From NCBI RefSeq assembly GCF_001649575.2, contig NC_051430.1, positions 33,573,264-33,637,263 of the forward strand: a stretch of 64,000 bases of DNA. The letters are read 5' to 3'. Made by a program: the position numbers and the translations under genes. The notes below the pieces were generated by a model. That model made no database searches, had not been told where the DNA came from, and was given only the letters and a program-made list of their open reading frames with translations. This stretch comes from Kryptolebias marmoratus. Its lineage: Eukaryota; Chordata; Actinopteri; Cyprinodontiformes; Rivulidae. Shown in pieces: positions 45,460 through 57,373 of this stretch (its first letter is position 1; the number at the start of each line of letters is the position of its first letter).

Positions 45460-45595
45460 CTGAACTGAGAAAGCTCCTCGGATGAGAAGTGAAACGTCTT
45501 CAACAACAAATAGAAGTCCAGTTGTTTTTGTTTTTTAACCTTTTTTGGATTTGCCATGGCCTGGAGGACTGAGAATCTACACCAGCATATGTCAT
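45460..45595 (+). mobile_element. retroelement 3' segment with GAAACGTCTTC motif
   Basis: AAAGCTCCTCGGATGAGAAG, GAAACGTCTTCAAC, AGAAGTCCAGTTGTTTTTG, TTTTTTGGATTTGCCATGGC and GACTGAGAATCTACACCAG form the better-preserved of two copies. The GCTCCT...AGAAGT strings can pair partly around a CGGATG loop. Confidence 0.55.
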
Positions 45596-45599
45596 CTGG

Positions 45600-45935
45600 A
45601 TAGAGAAAAGATGATAAGGAAACCTGATTCAAGATGGCTGTCACAGCTAATTGACTTTAACCAATACAAAATGGCTAAAGCTTAGTCATATTTACAGATA
45701 TTTCGCTAAACCTTTGTGTAGAAGTAGCTGAGAGTGATCCCTAAAACATACTCCAAGCACAAACAGATCTTGTGACATCTCACAATTTTACAAGATGGTA
45801 TTTTCAAGGTTTGAACAAAACAGCTTTAACTCAGTTCCTTCTCATCATAACATGATCTTTATTTAAATCTCTGGCATGAAAGGCAGTGGGCAACATGCAT
45901 TCCTTCAAGGAAGGCTTGGCCTTTAATTATGTTTA
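45600..45935 (-). repeat. family B repeat, reverse orientation
   Basis: CAAGATGGCTGTCACAGC, CATACTCCAAGCAC, CTCTGGCATGAAAGGCAGTGG and GCAACATGCATTCCTTCAAGG read as the reverse of family B, ending at a small palindrome (CCTTCAAGGAAGG). Confidence 0.7.
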
Positions 45936-46799
45936 TGTTTTCAGTAGTGTTGAGTCATTTTGTTTTTTGTTAGCAAGATTACTTTAAAACAAACTAAAAG
46001 ATTTAAATGTAACTTTTAGGAATTATTGGGGTTGTCACCAAAAACAATGAATTTAATTTTGGTGCTGATCCAGATCATAATTTGGATCTGACTGTTTTTT
46101 AATGACCCTGTTTCCTCTCTGAGTGCTTCTAGTTTTTCTCAGGCTTCAGGGAATAGAAAGCAGTGAATTAATATAGCTCTATGCAGAAAAAAAACTAGAA
46201 GCAGCCAAAGAATGCAAACCTCCTTTAGAAATCTGACAGACTGTCAGATTTTTCGGATTTTTTGGAAATAGAGATTGTTTTGTTAACTTGCATCAGCCTA
46301 AAATTTTATACCCAGGCTCGATATTGCTCTCATCGCCAGGTCAGAGGAGGAGGGGTACCTTACTGTTGTACCACTGGACTAGGGATAGGCCTTTCCTGGA
46401 GACAATGCTATGCAGATTGGATGATCCTGAGTACGCCTGGGGGAGGATGGCAGAACCAGAGGGTCACCCAGGAGGGTTAAGCTGATAGAGCTGAGGAAGG
46501 CCTGAGGTTCTTCGGCTGATGGAGTAGGAGTTAGCAACATGCAAGATGGAGCAGTTCATTAGCTGGCTTATCTCTTCGGGGTACCAAAGTTATTCTTCAA
46601 CCTTGTTAAGTTCCTTTTCTCTTTTCTTTACTTTATCTTGCCTGCTGAACTTACCAAAAAAAGAGTGTTTTTTTTAATTTAGGTTAATAAAAACAAGACA
46701 AGACGACAGGAAAGTCATCACAAGACAGACACAAAACAACAGACTGACAACTCAAGACAAATTAAACTGCAGATCGCCTGCCAAGGTTTTTCTCTTCAA

Positions 46800-48045
46800 T
46801 TTGATATCAAACAAAAGTTTGATACCCAGATGGTTGACGCTGGAGGTGGAGGTGGTTGAGGAATATAAATACCTTGGTGTTCATCTAGACAACAGACCAG
46901 ACTGGAGACTCAACAGTGAAGCTGTCTACAAGCAGGGACAGAGCAGACTGGACTTCTGGAGGAAGCTTAGATCCTTCAAGGTTTCCAGGAAGATGCTGCA
47001 GATCTTCTATAAGTCTGTTGTTGAGAGTGTCGTCTCCTCCGCCATCAGCATCAGAGCCAGGGACCTAAAAAGGCTCAACAACCTGATAAAGAAGGCTGGT
47101 TCTGTTCTGGGGATGACTGTGGAACCTCTGGAGTGACAGGATTTTACAAATTGCCAGCGGCGAGTCCCCAAGTAACGAACAGCGCAGACAACAATAATCA
47201 GTTAGAATGTTTATTGTGCGCAGGAGGTGAAATCTGGAAGAAGGAGAATTAAAATTAGTGTTTGAGTCCAGAAGTCTATTGGCAGGCAGCTTGGAGGATT
47301 AGCGTAAGAAGCTAACTTACGTGCTGAGCGGAAGGTGAGTATTTACACAAATAGTGAAGGTGTCTCGTGGGAGGCAGACAGGCTTTACTCCAGAACCTCG
47401 TGAGGGGATATTTACACGGTGACAAGTCCAGGATGGTGAAGGTAGTGTCCAGGTCGGAGGATGCAGGTAAGGTATTCAGGTAAGTAGTCCTTTGCCAGGT
47501 TCAGCTAGTTTCAGTCGTCATCAACAGGAGGTTCCAGGTAAGTAATCTCAGGTGAGTGGAGGAAGGTGCGGTACGGGAACACTAGGAGGTGCACAGAAAA
47601 ACAAGGTAAGCTACAGAGTACTTTAGACACACAGAGACGGATTACCCAATGGAAATCGATGCGGGTAACAGCTCCCTCCATCTACCTTAAGGAGCCTGGA
47701 CCAGGATGATGACGACGAGCTGCAACTGTGAGTAATTAATGAACTGGCAAATCAGGAGCACCGGTGACGTCAGGCAGGCAGCCGAAGGCAGATTGCCACA
47801 AGGAGATGATGATGCAAAGAAGGATTTTGCATAAAATCAAGGAAATCCTGGACAACCCTGACCATCCTCTTCATGAGACCGTCATCAGAAAAAAGAGTCT
47901 CTTTAGTCAAAGGCTTCTTCAGATTAATTGTAAAATGGACCCCTGCCCACAGCCATCACCATCTATAAGAACTCCTTGATTTAAATGAGCTACATCAACA
48001 TTTAATTTACCTTTGGGATTAATAAAGTATTTTTGAATTGAATTG
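46800..48045 (+). mobile_element. LINE 3' half, interrupted by an LTR-like insertion
   Basis: The frame at 46801-47136 reads VEEYKYLGVHLDNRPDWRL, then YKQGQSRLDFWRKLRSF, then RKMLQIFYKSVVESVV, typical of the C-terminal part of a fish LINE reverse transcriptase. It resumes at about 47800 (RRILHKIKEILDNPDHPLHE) and ends with TTGGGATTAATAAAGTATT. A 4-residue stretch at the junction and several codons are lost. 46300-46560 may hold an additional worn part. Confidence 0.75.
47134..47801 (-). mobile_element. probable solo LTR inserted in a LINE
   Basis: It begins TGACAGGATTTTAC on the + strand. In reverse it contains GCGCACAATAAACATTC, an AATAAA followed by about 80 nt to a CCTGTCA end, as in an LTR. 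GGAG occurs at both borders (47130-47133 and 47802-47805), a possible 4-bp duplication. No internal retroviral genes. The exact left terminus of the LTR is uncertain. Confidence 0.5.
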
Positions 48046-49299
48046 TCCAACCTTCCGCCACAGTCACGGTTGTTATGTTGCTTTTTGAGAGAACGCTTGA
48101 TGTTGTTAAACAGTCATGATTCTGTGAGTTCAGGTTTTATGTTGCTGCAGCAGCACAATTTCTAACACAGATACCTCAACAGATCTTGTTTTATAACCAG
48201 CTGTGGCAAGGTGACTTTGTGGAGATTGAACCATATCAGAGACCTAGGTGAAGATAATATCTCAACCTCCTGATTGTGTCATGCTAGTTTAAATTTGTGG
48301 CCTTGTTTGTTCTGCACCACTCCTCTGTTGTTGTGGGAAATTACCTAAAAAGCTAAACACATTCTTGGCTGCTGCTCACAGTAAATTTCTCTCATTTAGT
48401 TGCAGTCACACTTTGATTTTCCAATGCATACACCATATACCTGTGTTTGGACTCAGACTCAAGACTGCACCCCTTAGCTCAAATCTCACCCAGTATTCTG
48501 TGCTGTTAATTTAAAATATAGCATCTGATCTCTTTCTTTAAGCTGTTAGTCATTTCACTATCATAGCATCCTGTTCTAAAGTTTCCAGTCATTCGAAGTG
48601 TGTTAAGGTCAGCCTGCATCATGACTGAGGCACTGAACTGTTCACAACTCAGTTTAACCCGTCACCATCAACTTGTTTGCTTTCCACTCCACTAACAACT
48701 TTTTTACAAGCAGTTGCAGATTATATCTCCTTCATAATTCTGTACTCATCAACTGTTAAATTGCCTCAGACGATGAGTGAAATTGTCTGTGTAATACAAT
48801 CAATTAGGAGCCTCAAAACAAAAATGAATGTTCAGCTCCCAGCACACAGACCTCTCTTTTTCTGTTTTGTTCATAATATAATTGTACACTCCGTGAACAG
48901 ATTCTGAGCTTCAAAAGACTTTCTTTAACCAGAAAAAAAATTGCATTTTCTGTAAAGAATGCGGTGTGAATGCTGAGTGATGAATGACTTTGCTAAAGTG
49001 AGTTGAAATATTTAAGAAGAAGAAGAAAACAAAGAGACACAAGGAGCAGAAGTAAAGGAAGATTGAAAAAGCATAAGAAGACATAAGACAAAAGGATGCA
49101 TAAGGAGACAAAAATTTGAAAAGGGCAGAGAGATCTCTAAAGACAAAAGGGATGTATAGGTAGTCCAAAAGGATGATTAATGACAAATAAATATACCAAA
49201 AGGAAGCATAAAAAGACATAAAATATGCATTGCAAGGCATAAAAAAGACTAAATGGGTGCACAATTATATAAAAAAGACAAATAAAAAGACAAAAGACC
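48046..49299. other. no gene recognised
   Basis: AT-rich. 48960-49300 is dominated by AAAGACA/ATAAAAGGA purine-rich phrases, a degenerate simple repeat continuing at 50160-50400 beyond a LINE and a MITE. Confidence 0.45.
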
Positions 49300-49900
49300 C
49301 AAAGGGAGACTTAAAGGATGGATAAGGAGACAGCCAGCTGCACCTGCTGAGGAGACTGAGGTCCTTCTGTGTGTCCAGGCCTCTTGACATTGTAGTGGCC
49401 TCTGCAGTGTTCTGTGCCATCTTGTGCTGTGGAGGGGGCAGCATGGACAGCCTGTCCCGGGCTGTCCACTGGAGTCCATGGAAGAGGCGGCGGACAGAAG
49501 GATGCTGGTTAAACTAACATCCATCCTAGCCAATTCCTCCACCCCCTGAACAACACTTTGAAGTCCTCCAGCAGCTCCTTCAGCTCACGACTTTTCCATC
49601 GCCGCTGCAGGGAGGAGCACTACCGAAGGTTATTCCTGCCTGCAGCCATCATGCTAAATAACTGTAATAAATAATTTTATTACTTTAGACTTTCTCCTCT
49701 ACTTTTCTGTGTCATAGTCACTAGTCAAATCAATCATAATATCATGTTGTGCAATATATATGTACATGCTTTTCTGTAAATAAATAGCTTGTGAGGTTTT
49801 TTATTTCTTTTTTCTGTGAATTCTTTTTCTGCCCTGTTGCTGCCGTGACATCTGAATTTCCCCATTGTGGAATAAATAAAGTTTTATCTTATCTTATAAA
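49300..49900 (+). mobile_element. LINE 3' end
   Basis: The translated trace LVKLTSILANSSTP ... TLKSSSSSFSSRLFHRRC ... EEHYRRLFLPAAIMLNN matches the C-terminus of a fish LINE protein, with a deletion. The 3'UTR ends GAATTTCCCCATTGTGG, AATAAATAAAG, then TTATCTTATCTT. Confidence 0.7.
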
Positions 49901-49939
49901 AAGAATAAACTGATACATAAGGTGACATATAGACTACAC

Positions 49940-50143
49940 CAGGGGTGTCCAATCCTGGTCCTCAGGGCCTCCATCCTGCATGTTTTACTTGTTCCTCTGC
50001 TCCAACACACCTGGTTTAAATTAAAGGGTGATTAACAGGCTTCTGCAGAACATGAAAAGGTGATTTAACCTCTGAATCAGGTGTGTTGGAGCAGAGAAAC
50101 AAGTAAAACATGCAGGATAGTGGCCCAGGGTTGGACACTTCTA
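49940..50143. mobile_element. family A palindromic MITE, complete
   Basis: It starts CAGGGGTGTCCAATCC; the flanks GACTACAC (49932-49939 and 50144-50151) are identical. The right arm has lost about 15 bp near its end (GGCCCAGGGTTGGACAC). Confidence 0.9.
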
Positions 50144-50511
50144 GACTACACGGATGCATAATTACACATAAAAGTTAGAGACATACACAGGAAGACATTA
50201 AAAAGACAAAAAGGTCAAAAAGTATGCATAAAAAACCCCAAAAAGGACATAAGGGAGACTAAATGGATAAAAGCATAAAGAGAATACAAAAAACTAAAAG
50301 AAAACTATAAGAAAACAATAAAAGACTAGTTAAGACAAAAGACATAAGATAATAATGAATAAAACAACAGGACAAAAAGGACACTGAGGGAGACAAATAG
50401 AGCATGTTTGATGAAGTAGGAGGAAGAGATCTAAATGCATTTATTTTTAATTTATTTAACTAAGCCATTCCTATTGAGATCACAGATCTCTTTTCCTGAC
50501 AGCAGCCTAAC

Positions 50512-50690
50512 ATTAATGGTTTTTGGACTGTGGGAGGAAACCAGAGTATCCAGAGAAAACCCACATAAACACGAGGAGAACATGCAAACTGCACACAGAA
50601 AGACCAACCCGGGGTTTGAACCCGGGACCCTCTTGCTGTGAGGCAACAAGTGCTAACCACTAATCTGTCGTTTTGCCATTTCAATGAGAA
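50512..50690 (-). mobile_element. family E SINE-like, reverse orientation
   Basis: GACTGTGGGAGGAAACCAGAG, GAACATGCAAACTGCACAC and GGGTTTGAACCCGGGACCC are family E in reverse. GGTTTGAACCC resembles an RNA polymerase III B box, consistent with a SINE. Confidence 0.65.
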
Positions 50691-51249
50691 AAACTTTTAT
50701 ATACGGTTAAATTTTTCAAAAAGTATAAAAGTGACAGAAACCAAAAGTCGTCGCTGTAATGTCCTGAGCGTGCTGACCATTTTGAGACCCAAATGACTGA
50801 AATAGACCAAAGTATCTTGAAATAGTGCCAGTCCAAATAATTTATGGAAGAAACTTTAAACAGAAAAACAGTAGTGTGAACGCTGACTCAGCATTCTTAC
50901 GATTTGATCAGGGGCGACGAGGATAGATGCTAACCATGTATCAAACATCACAAAAGTTTCTAAGAACCTGACCTGTCACAGCTGAACTAGGGCCACATCA
51001 GACTTATCTGAAGATATTTACTAATACACTTTAATACTCTCACTTTTTCCATTCTGTATTCAGTTTCCAGTCCTGGGTCCTGGACTTGAAGGTGGATTTA
51101 AGCTGAGGTAGAACTGCAGACAGGGGCTGTGATTTTATCAGACTTGACAAACTACTGTCCCTTCTCTAAGCAGCTAACAAAAAGATCCCTGATACAGAGA
51201 GGTCATGTTCCTTCAGGAGTACAATGAAAGAACCTGGTTCATATATATT
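50691..51249. other. nothing recognised
   Basis: No repeat end or supported exon seen. Confidence 0.4.
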
Positions 51250-51590
51250 ATTGCCCGCTGCCGAAGGCAAAGGGGTAATAACGGTTTTGTGTCTGTGTGA
51301 GTGTTTGTGTTTGCAGCTTAAGCAAAATATGTCAAACCACTGAACCGATTTCAATGAAACTTTCAGAAAGTAATCATTCGCAACAAATAAAATTTTTAAA
51401 GTCAACCCAATTCAAGATGGTTGCCACTGGTAAATGATTTTAAGAAAACACAAAAATGTCTATTTTTCAGTCAATTTTACAGATACTGACCTAAACTTTG
51501 GTATCGTAGTAGCCAAGCATCATCTCCAACACATATTCCAAGTACTACAAAATGTGCTGTATTTTCACTTAAAACTTTGACATTAACCTT
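51250..51590 (-). repeat. family B repeat, reverse, with intact terminal hairpin
   Basis: It starts TTATTGCCCGCTGCCGAAGG, then GTCAAACCACTGAACCG, TTCAAGATGGTTGCCACTGG and CCAACACATATTCCAAG. This copy shows the element's start best, a TTGCC...GGCAA inverted repeat. Confidence 0.7.
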
Positions 51591-51948
51591 TAGGGTCAGC
51601 CTTGTTTGTCTGTTCTATTTCATGAACAAGGAACCCCACAAGGTAAGCAATGCTCCAGCGCTGATCTGGTTCCCACCACAGCCTTAAATACACCAGCCAG
51701 TCTGATGCCTCATCTCCTTTAGGTGTGCAGGAAAAAAACAACTCCGCCAGCAGGAGGAGCCGGACACGCCCACCAGGAAGTACAAAACTCACAGATCACC
51801 ACACGTGCAAAATCAAAACCACCTGTTGCCACCCACGGCCTTATCTGGAAAGTTTTGGTTGGAAACTAGAAGGCCGCAACACTGTTGTTATTATTATTTT
51901 CTTACTTCTATTATTACTTCTTGTCACTTGACATCTTCAGGGTGCTGC

Positions 51949-52408
51949 TGTGACAATGTCGGGCAGAAAAGATTGTGTTTTGTCAAGATTTGGGTTTAAG
52001 TTGAGTTTATTTTGTATGAAGTTCCTGTGTTTAGTTTTGTTAGTTGGTTTTTGGCTCCCTGTGCCCTCTGTGCCCTCTTTCATATTTAACTTGTCCTTTC
52101 CCTGCCACGCCCATCTACACCTGCCCCAAGATTTGCGATCACTCATCTGTGCTCACTTCCCCCTAATTACCCTCTGCCTTAAAACCTGGTCATCTCCTCC
52201 ACTTACTCACTGGTCCGTTACTGCTTTCATGTGCTGTCTGTTCACTACATTTTGTATTTAGTCAGTATTTTTTGTATTTAGTTTTTGGCTTGCTGCCACG
52301 TCAGCTTTTGTTTGGGGTTTTATTTTATTTATAATAAATTAGTTTCTTCCTGGAACTTCATCATGAGTCTGTGCATGGGGTTTTCCTCCCTCTCCACCAC
52401 ACCTGACA
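51949..52408 (+). mobile_element. Gypsy-like solo LTR (460 bp)
   Basis: It starts TGTGACAATGTCGGGCAG and ends CCACACCTGACA. It has a pyrimidine-rich body (CCTGCCACGCCCATCTACACC) shared with 56742-57136 and AATAAATTAG about 70 nt before the end. No target duplication could be confirmed. Reading frames inside it are incidental. Confidence 0.65.
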
Positions 52409-52519
52409 TGTTTGAAGGCATAGGAGGAAGTCTGAACCGTGCTACATAGTCACGTCTCCACAGTTGCTGTAATAAAGTTCATTGGTTTAACCGGGATTGT
52501 CCTACGTCATTACAACCAC

Positions 52520-52895
52520 CACAACACATTGGATGGATTTTAATCATCCCCAGCTGATTAACTTTTGGATTTTGCTCAATTCAAGACAGCTGCTGTAGCT
52601 AGCTGTCATTAACCAACAGAAAAATGGATACAATTTTGTAAATTTTACAAATATTATCATAAACTTTGGTGTGATAGTAGCTAAGAGTCATCCTCAACAT
52701 ATATTCTGAGTGTTAAAGTGTCTCACAAGATCCCACAATGTCACTTGATAGTGCAGAAAACATAATTTTTAAAGTTTGACCAAAACAGCTACAATGCTGT
52801 CATTTCTCAACATAAGATTATTTTAGTGTAAGGCATGACAGGAGGTGGTTGATATGCATTCCCTCAAGGAATTCTGGGCAGTTAATTACTTTATC
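52520..52895 (-). repeat. family B repeat, reverse
   Basis: TGGATGGATTTTAATCATCCC, TCAAGACAGCTGCTGTAGC, CCTCAACATATATTCTGAG and GCATTCCCTCAAGGAATTC. Nearly full length. Confidence 0.7.
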
Positions 52896-53029
52896 GCAAA
52901 GTCAGTAAAATGCAAGACGACAGAAACGTTCCCTGCAGCTAAATAAACCACAAATCTGTCTCCAGCTCTGGACTGAAAACACGACACAGTGATGTGACAT
53001 AATGTCAGAGTTAAATCAGACAGCACATC

Positions 53030-53245
53030 TGTGTTGTCTGATAATAAGCCTGCGGGATTTTGTCTGCAGCTTATTCCTGTCTCACTGCAGATTCATGCCT
53101 CCAGATGTGTATCCTCCAGCAGCATAGATTATTCTGAATGTAATTAGCGTGAATTAGCATTCTGCAGGTGTGCTCAGTGTAAATGTCACACTGGCCTCTG
53201 CTGCTGTGTTATCCCCCTAATCATTACTGCATAATGACCCAGTTA
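53030..53245. other. candidate conserved noncoding block
   Basis: Non-repetitive, with GTAATTAGCGTGAATTAGC and CCCCCTAATCATTACTGC (homeodomain-type TAATTA/TAATCA sites) and TGCAGGTGTGC. No coding support. Interest rests on motif density and lack of repeats. Confidence 0.35.
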
Positions 53246-54189
53246 GTTCAGTTTCATTTTGATCAATTCTAAGTTTCAAAAATTAGGGTCATCAACCTCT
53301 GTCTCATGTTTTAGATCATTAAAAAGGCAAATTATTTGTACATTTTTTTCATATTCTCAAATAATAATCTTTAAGGGCGCCAGTGCATAAGCAATGAGGC
53401 ACTATTCTTATTATCTTGTTCAAACCTTTGTCTTGTGTCTTTGAAAGGTTTGAAATAAAACAAGGAAATTAGACACCAAAATGTGTGATTCAATTGGTTA
53501 TGGTATTCAAAAAGCAATTGGATTTTGGTGAAACATAGAAAACCCAGGCCTTTTAAGCTCTACAGCTTAGACATACAGTAGTTTTCACTAGAACTATCAT
53601 TTAAAGTTTAAACTAGTCATAGAAAAGTAAACTTTACATGGATGAACTAGAATTTTGTAACTTTAACAATGTTAACACAGTCACAGTTTGGTGTTTTTTT
53701 TTTTATTTTTTACTTAGTTTAACAAGTACATATACATAATTAGGATTTTGCATTCATTAAAGGACACCAGATTTCAATGATATGATAATATTGAAATCAA
53801 TAACTGGAAAGGGAAAAAATTAGATTAGTTCTCAAAATAAAATAAAGGAGATTGTTCTGTTTATCACTGAATCACAAAAATACACTTAAAACATTACCGT
53901 GTTTCAAGTTATTTCACATTATTCACATCCACACATCATTACACTCAAAAGAAAAAGAAAACAAAAACAAATTATCTTTGTATTTGATCATAAACTACAA
54001 ATTAATTCTCAAATAAATATCTCGAATACAATAATTTAAGCTGAAATTTGCAAATTTTAGAGCTGAGAACATAATTACAATAACTTAGGAGATAAAGATA
54101 AATTTGGAACTGTTTAGACTCAGTTGAAGTCAGACTGATCCATATTGCTGGTAACTGTGACAGTGCGAAGAAGGAATTTATTTATGTGT
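53246..54189. other. AT-rich, nothing recognised
   Basis: Low-complexity AT-rich DNA. No exon or repeat end identified. Confidence 0.45.
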
Positions 54190-56069
54190 TTTATTCTGGG
54201 AACCAGCTCATGATCATGGAGGAAGAGATTCACCAGCAACATCCTACATCAGTAGGCTGATGGTGGAAACAGGACTCTGTGTCCCTGAAATGAACTCGGC
54301 CAAGATGGACAAGCGCTTATAGCGAGACATCTGTGGGGGATCAAAAAAAATTCAACTCATTTAATCTTAATTAAATAAAAAGTTCATTTGCTTTGACGGA
54401 GCGCCTTGCTTCAGTATGAAGCCATGTTGGAAAGGACCTTGCTTGATTACTGGGTTTAGCAGGATTGTCCCATTAAACTGAAACAAAGTAAGAAGATGAA
54501 GATGAAGACCAGAGGTCACTAAATGTTAGTGGGTCAACAGCTTATCTGAGGGTTGCCCCAGGAGAGCAGTGACAGCTGGCAGGTCTGGACTGATGAAGCT
54601 TAGCAGGTGTCTCGAGTATCGGGGATAAATACTGTCTGATGGATATTAGAAGCATTAACACACTTACAAAACCTATACTAAAATAACAAAACAAAGTAGA
54701 CAAAAAGAACAAAGACACAAGGGTAGGGTCTGAGCACCTGATGTTTATGCTCAGACTTTATCCTAAAATGCAAGATGTCTCTCACTGCTATACATCTTAT
54801 CTCAAATCTCCCCAGAATGCAAAGTGCACAACCAAGATTCCGTTATCTTCACTTGTGTTTAAGCTAAAATGATGTTTTTTAAAACTGGAAGGAAAAACGG
54901 GTGGTGCAGTGGTTAGAGCTGGATTGCTTTGCATGTTCTCCCTGCACACACCTGGGTTTACTCCGGGTACACCGGTTTCCTCCCACAGACCAAAAACATT
55001 CATGTTAGGTTCATTGGTAACTCTAAAATTGGCCCTAGGTGAGAGGGTGAAAGGTCAATTGTCTCTGCCTGTCTTACAGTGACTGCTGGAAAAAGGCAGC
55101 ACCTCCCCATGACCCAGAAAAGAGAAGCATGTAAAAGAAAATGTATGAATGGAAGTAGAAAGTATTTTTTACTTGTCACATCTACACGTAACATCAAAGT
55201 TTGAAGCACAATGTGTAGCGCTCCGAATATGTTTTGAGGATGATGCTCGGCTGCCGCCACACCATATTTTAAGCAGAGGTGAGGAGTGAAAGAAGCTGTA
55301 TACAATAAACATGAAAAACCAATATTAAACTGAGGAGGAGGGCTCAGGTTCAAACTTCAAACACCTATAATGCAGCCTTGACTTGTCTTTCCAAGTAATT
55401 TCACTTGCACCTTGAAAGATGTGACCAAAACAGCTCACATGTTGGCTTTGTTAGAGAGACAATGATCCAAATCACGCAATGGATGGTGAATCCTTTTTTA
55501 GGCACTGTATAAAATTGGAATAGCTCTTTTGTGTTTGCAAAGGTTGCTAAGCTGTCGTAACCATCTTGAACTGACTTGACTTGAAAAGTTAATAAGTTGA
55601 AGACTCACATCAGATGATTCCTTTTTGAGAGTTTCATTAAAATCCATCCAGTGGTTCATGAGATATTTTGCTACAAGACAGACAAACAACGACACAGGTA
55701 AAAACATTATCATCTTTTGCCTTTGGCAGCAGGTGATTACTTTAACTAATGACTGATAATAAACTCAACTTACAGAACAAACTAAGTTTGCTGTGTTTAC
55801 CTCTGTCATTCAAGAATCTTATGCAACGTTTCATCACATTTATAGCCAACAGTGAGATTTATGTAATCTGCTGACAACAGTTTGACAATACAGTACTCCT
55901 TACCTGCTCCAAACAGCCAGGTGTAAATCGAGGCCGTGCAAAGGAAACACAGTAATGTCCCAACAACTGAGAGCAGATTGTAGACTTATTAGAATGATTG
56001 TTTCAAAACTAATAGGAGGATGTTACCAATAAATGCATGAAAATACATCATACAAACGGCCAGCAGGTA
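54190..56069 (-). CDS. candidate terminal exons of an unidentified membrane protein
   Basis: Read on the minus strand, 56069-56027 (43 nt), 55966-55904 (63 nt) and an exon starting at 54330 have GT/AG borders: acceptors CTTCCCAG, GCTCTCAG and CCCCCACAG; donors GTAACA and GTAAGG. Joined in phase they read YLLAVCMMYFHAFIVVGTLL, then CFLCTASIYTWLFGADVSL, then a stop at once in the last exon. AATAAA follows (minus strand, 54195-54190). The peptide is one hydrophobic, membrane-like stretch. I recognise no family, no upstream exon is identified, and other frames of the exons are also open, so chance is a real possibility. Confidence 0.25.
54893..55145 (+). mobile_element. family E SINE-like repeat
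   Basis: GGTGGTGCAGTGGTTAGAGC begins the copy, then TTTGCATGTTCTCCCTGC, TTTCCTCCCACAGACC and TTGGTAACTC. The TGCAGTGGTTAGAGC start resembles a polymerase III A box. It lies inside the large candidate intron of the minus-strand model. Confidence 0.65.
55190..55735 (+). repeat. family B repeat
   Basis: GTGTAGCGCTCCGAATATG, CTGACTTGACTTGAAAAG, CAGTGGTTCATGAGATATTTTGC and the closing TTTTGCCTTTGGCAGCAGG. Interrupted in the middle. Confidence 0.6.
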
Positions 56070-56741
56070 CTGGGAAGGTATGTGTACAGCTCTTGGTAAA
56101 CAAGGGGATATGGGCCAGGGGAGAACAGATGAAAAATGAAGTGAAGCAAAAATTTCATCTGCTGCAGCTCTGGGCCACAAACACACCTTGAAAGCAGAAA
56201 GAACAGCAAAATACTGCCTGTCAGCCTCCTGCTTGTAATCAGGAAGTGAATGGGCTCTTGGACGACTTAAAGCACAGCAGCATTCAAAAAAGATGTCCTG
56301 TGTTTGTAGCAGAGCATCTACAGTAAAGTGAATTTAATACATTATAAAAACCCAATTAGTAAAAGTTATCTATCTAAGGAAGCCAGCAGATTGCGTTGAA
56401 TCTTCACTTCGTTGCAGTCTCCCATCCTGAGCAGCTCATTGGTGAGAGTGGAAAGGAAAACTCCCTTTTCACAGGAAGAAACCTCCAGCAGAACCAGAAC
56501 CAGAACCAGAACCAGGCTCAGGACGAGCAGACACCTGCTTCGACCAGCTGGGGTTTGAGAGGACAGGACAGAGACACAGACAGACACAGAATAATTGGTC
56601 CAGGTGTAGTTTCTATATGAAGAAAAACAGAAAAACAGGCTAATGATTGCAGCATTTACAACTACAAACACAGAGAGCAGAACACGTAAAGACAGCAGCA
56701 GAGTGAGGAAATATGATCAGTATGTCCTTCAGCAGAATAAC

Positions 56742-57136
56742 TGTGAGGATTTGTGTTTCTGTGTTTTCGGTTTGTTATCTTTATTATCTTGTTGCTGTTT
56801 TGAGTTATTGTTTCAGTTTGTTTTTTTCCTGTTGGTGTTGCTGTCAGTATTCACTCCTCCCCTGCCACGCCCATCTCCACCTGTCTGTCATTATCCCCAC
56901 TCACCTGTTTCCACTTACCTCGTCACCCTCAGTGTTTAAAAACCCGGTCACTTCTGCCACACCCTGCCGGTTCCGCTGCTTTGCCTTGCTACGTTTTGGC
57001 TTGCCTAGAGATGATTTATATTTTTGTTTTGCTGCCACGGCAGCTTTTGTTTTATTCTTCTTAAGTTAATAAATTAGTTGTTTTAAGAAGATGAGTCTGC
57101 ACTCTGGGTTCGTCTCCGTCTCCACTTACCATGACA
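56742..57136 (+). mobile_element. Gypsy-like solo LTR with 5-bp duplication
   Basis: It runs TGTGAGGATTTG ... CTTACCATGACA and is flanked on both sides by ATAAC (56737-56741 and 57137-57141). Inside are CCTGCCACGCCCATCTCC, AATAAATTAG and GATGAGTCTGCACTCTGG. Size (395 bp), TG...CA ends and 5-bp duplication fit an LTR left after recombination of a full element. Confidence 0.88.
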
Positions 57137-57373
57137 ATAACTAAGGGATAGCTCAGGAAACCCAAGCCAATCCTAACTATAGGATATATCAAAAAGGAAA
57201 GTCTTAAGTCTAGTCTTAAAAGTAGACGGGGTGTCAGACTCTTGGACAGAAACTGGAAGTTGGTTTCTGATAACTGAAAGCTCTGCTTCCCATTCTACCT
57301 TTAGAAACTGTAGGAAAATCTGCAGTGTGAAAGCAAAGGGCTCTGTTAGGTAAATATGGACAATAATATAATG

